Below are positions 5,573 to 6,333 of a DNA stretch of 6,333 bases, piece after piece. This DNA comes from Acidianus hospitalis. Its GTDB lineage: Archaea > Thermoproteota > Thermoprotei_A > Sulfolobales > Sulfolobaceae. A model generated the notes under the pieces. The model had not been told where the DNA came from. It made no database searches and saw nothing but the letters and a program-made list of their open reading frames with translations. Made by a program: the position numbers and the translations under genes. Location of the stretch: NCBI GenBank assembly GCA_003086435.1, contig QEFD01000188.1:1-6333 (forward strand). The letters run 5' to 3'. The first letter of the stretch is position 1; every line of letters starts with the position of its first letter.

Positions 5573-5592
5573 CCGTCAATTTTTGCCGTCAA
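5573..5592. repeat. Direct repeat CCGTCAA upstream of int(N)
   Basis: CCGTCAA occurs at 5573-5579 and 5586-5592 (13 bases apart), and CCGTCA again over the int(N) start codon at 5515-5520. These may be regulator or integrase arm sites, but the motif is short and chance is not excluded. Confidence 0.3.
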
Positions 5593-5739
5593 AATGCGTG
5601 GAGTTGAAAGAAGACTATAAGAGGTACTGTAAATGCAGAATAAAGTTTGTATGAATCTTATAGCAAAATTAAAATATCTATATCAGCAGGCGATGCGAAC
5701 TAATTAATTTAAAATGGTATAAATTTACATTATATGAAT

Positions 5740-6093
5740 TCAACTTTCTAGATTTCGGAGAAGTTCGTCCAATTTCTTTGCTTCTTTTTTCATTTCCTCA
5801 ATATATAATGACTGAGGATTTTCCCACTCCTCGATGGTAAAAGTAAAATAATCTATTTTAGCCCTCCTATATTTACTTAACTTCTCCATTCTATCTATAT
5901 ACCTCATACCTTTAAAATCGTCTGATATAATTACTAAATCAATATCGCTTGTATCTAGATAATCTCCTCTGGCTCTGAAACCTACTACATAAACTTCTTT
6001 CACGTTGATTTCCTTTTTTACGTCTTCTATAAATAACTCTGCCCTTCTGAGCATTTCTTCTTGACTTTTTATTGCAGATAACGCTTTACCCAC
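5740..6093 (-). CDS. Minimal nucleotidyltransferase (MNT), probable antitoxin partner of the HEPN gene
   Basis: A 117-residue protein of the Pol-beta nucleotidyltransferase superfamily, MNT class. A short helical start leads into VYVVGFRARGDYLDTSDIDL (34-53), which carries the glycine loop and the paired catalytic aspartates D50 and D52. A third carboxylate is likely at D81 (KIDYFTF), and the C-terminus is helical and charged. In HEPN/MNT toxin-antitoxin pairs the MNT protein neutralises the HEPN RNase, in studied cases by adenylylating it. The usual active-site G-S is G38-F39 here; losing the serine may weaken catalysis. The start used is GTG at 6093, preceded by GGAGAGG at ribosome-binding distance and overlapping the HEPN end by 25 bases; an ATG at 6054 (residue 14) is a plausible alternative with no overlap and no clear ribosome site. 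The pair is probably cotranscribed and coupled. Confidence 0.85.
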   Translation of the reverse strand: MGKALSAIKSQEEMLRRAELFIEDVKKEINVKEVYVVGFRARGDYLDTSDIDLVIISDDFKGMRYIDRMEKLSKYRRAKIDYFTFTIEEWENPQSLYIEEMKKEAKKLDELLRNLES

Positions 6094-6333
6094 TCTATTG
6101 CCCTCTCCGCTCTTTTTATTAAATCTTCGGCATCTTCCTTAGAATATAACCTAGCCGGTACAGCATTTGTTGCATCTGGATATCTCGCAATAGTATAATG
6201 AACTGTTACCTTATCGACATCCTGCATAATTTCGTCTCCTCTTATCACAGATTCCCTTTGAATTTCATCCAAAATTTCATCTAAATCATGAGTTCTTATT
6301 GTCTTACCAAAATTAATGAGTAAAGCTTTTAAC
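6069..6333 (-). CDS. HEPN-domain protein, C-terminal part (5' end outside window)
   Basis: The last 87 residues of a gene that runs off the right end of the window, in frame from 6332 to the TAA at 6069-6071. They match the C-terminal half of the nucleotidyltransferase-linked HEPN domain: LKALLINFGKT and RTHDLDEIL helices, then the characteristic Y-x-x-x-RYPDA (HYTIARYPDA, residues 45-54), and the final helix SKEDAEDLIKRAERAIEWV. A TTG at 6272 could be mistaken for a start, but homology continues upstream of it, so it is internal. HEPN proteins of this kind are often RNA-cutting toxins, others ligand-binding partners. The strict Arg-x(4-6)-His RNase motif is not evident in the visible part, so toxicity is unproven. 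The stop overlaps the start of the MNT gene, typical of a two-gene toxin-antitoxin-like unit. Confidence 0.85.
   Translation of the reverse strand, partial: LKALLINFGKTIRTHDLDEILDEIQRESVIRGDEIMQDVDKVTVHYTIARYPDATNAVPARLYSKEDAEDLIKRAERAIEWVKRYLQ

Larger units (their letters stand above)
5289..5594. mobile_element. Left end (attL region plus int(N)) of an SSV-like integrated element
   Basis: The attachment core should be the 3' half of the tRNA, roughly anticodon to acceptor end (5289-5327), because SSV-type integrases recombine there. int(N) reads out of the element towards the tRNA, so element DNA lies to the right of the tRNA. Element DNA certainly includes int(N) and its promoter; how far it extends is unknown. 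No second copy of the tRNA 3' half and no int(C) occur by 6333, so attR is outside the window or lost. The HEPN/MNT genes to the right may therefore be element cargo. Confidence 0.65.

Noticed and set aside
6069..6272. HEPN gene as a complete 67-codon ORF starting at TTG 6272
   Set aside because: HEPN-like helices continue in frame upstream to the window edge, so the TTG is an internal Leu codon and the gene is only partly visible.
5328..6333. A second copy of the tRNA 3' half (attR) within the window
   Set aside because: I looked for another GCAGGTTCGA / CCTGCCGGGGGC-like stretch to the right of the tRNA and found none.
1..6333. CRISPR array or insertion-sequence transposase
   Set aside because: No regularly spaced repeats and no transposase-like protein or terminal inverted repeats with target duplications were seen.

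Overview
The window looks like chromosomal DNA of a thermoacidophilic crenarchaeon of the order Sulfolobales. The evidence is: low G+C; codon use rich in ATA and TTA; TATA boxes placed about 26 bases before start codons, as expected for leaderless mRNAs; a tRNA gene with no encoded CCA; secreted proteins dense in N-glycosylation sequons; and an integrase fragment of the type carried by Sulfolobus spindle-shaped viruses (SSV, fuselloviruses). Genus and species cannot be fixed from this sequence alone.

Layout. Bases 1-1209 (+ strand) hold two secreted, cysteine- and sequon-rich proteins. The first is cut by the window start and has a probable frameshift in a six-C tract at its 3' end. The second is a membrane-anchored ectodomain. 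Bases 1198-4631 (- strand) hold three metabolic or transport genes: a leaderless PNP/UDP-family nucleoside phosphorylase homologue with altered active-site residues, a TauE/SafE-type (TSUP) exporter 10 bases downstream of it, and, behind its own promoter, a large APC amino-acid permease whose 3' end overlaps the surface-protein gene by 12 bases. Bases 4632-5254 contain divergent promoter signals, a 17-base palindrome and a hydrophobic reading frame with a stop at its tenth codon, despite a well-placed promoter and ATG (probable pseudogene).

Bases 5255-6333 are the accessory part. A tRNA-Cys(GCA) gene is immediately followed by, and antisense-overlapped by, the N-terminal fragment of an SSV-type tyrosine integrase, int(N). 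This is the usual left junction (attL) made when such an element inserts into a tRNA gene and splits its own integrase gene. Unusual symmetric DNA surrounds it: a perfect 10-bp hairpin directly after the tRNA, and an 8-bp inverted repeat flanking the int(N) TATA box. Further right, on the - strand, lies a HEPN/MNT (minimal nucleotidyltransferase) toxin-antitoxin-like pair; the HEPN gene is cut by the window end. No second copy of the tRNA 3' half (attR) and no int(C) is present, so the integrated element either continues beyond the window or has decayed. The HEPN/MNT pair may be element cargo or host DNA.

No complete new system is visible. The items most worth a second look are the integrase/tRNA junction with its symmetric elements, the altered phosphorylase paired with an exporter, the poly-C frameshift, and the HEPN/MNT pair whose MNT lacks the usual active-site serine.
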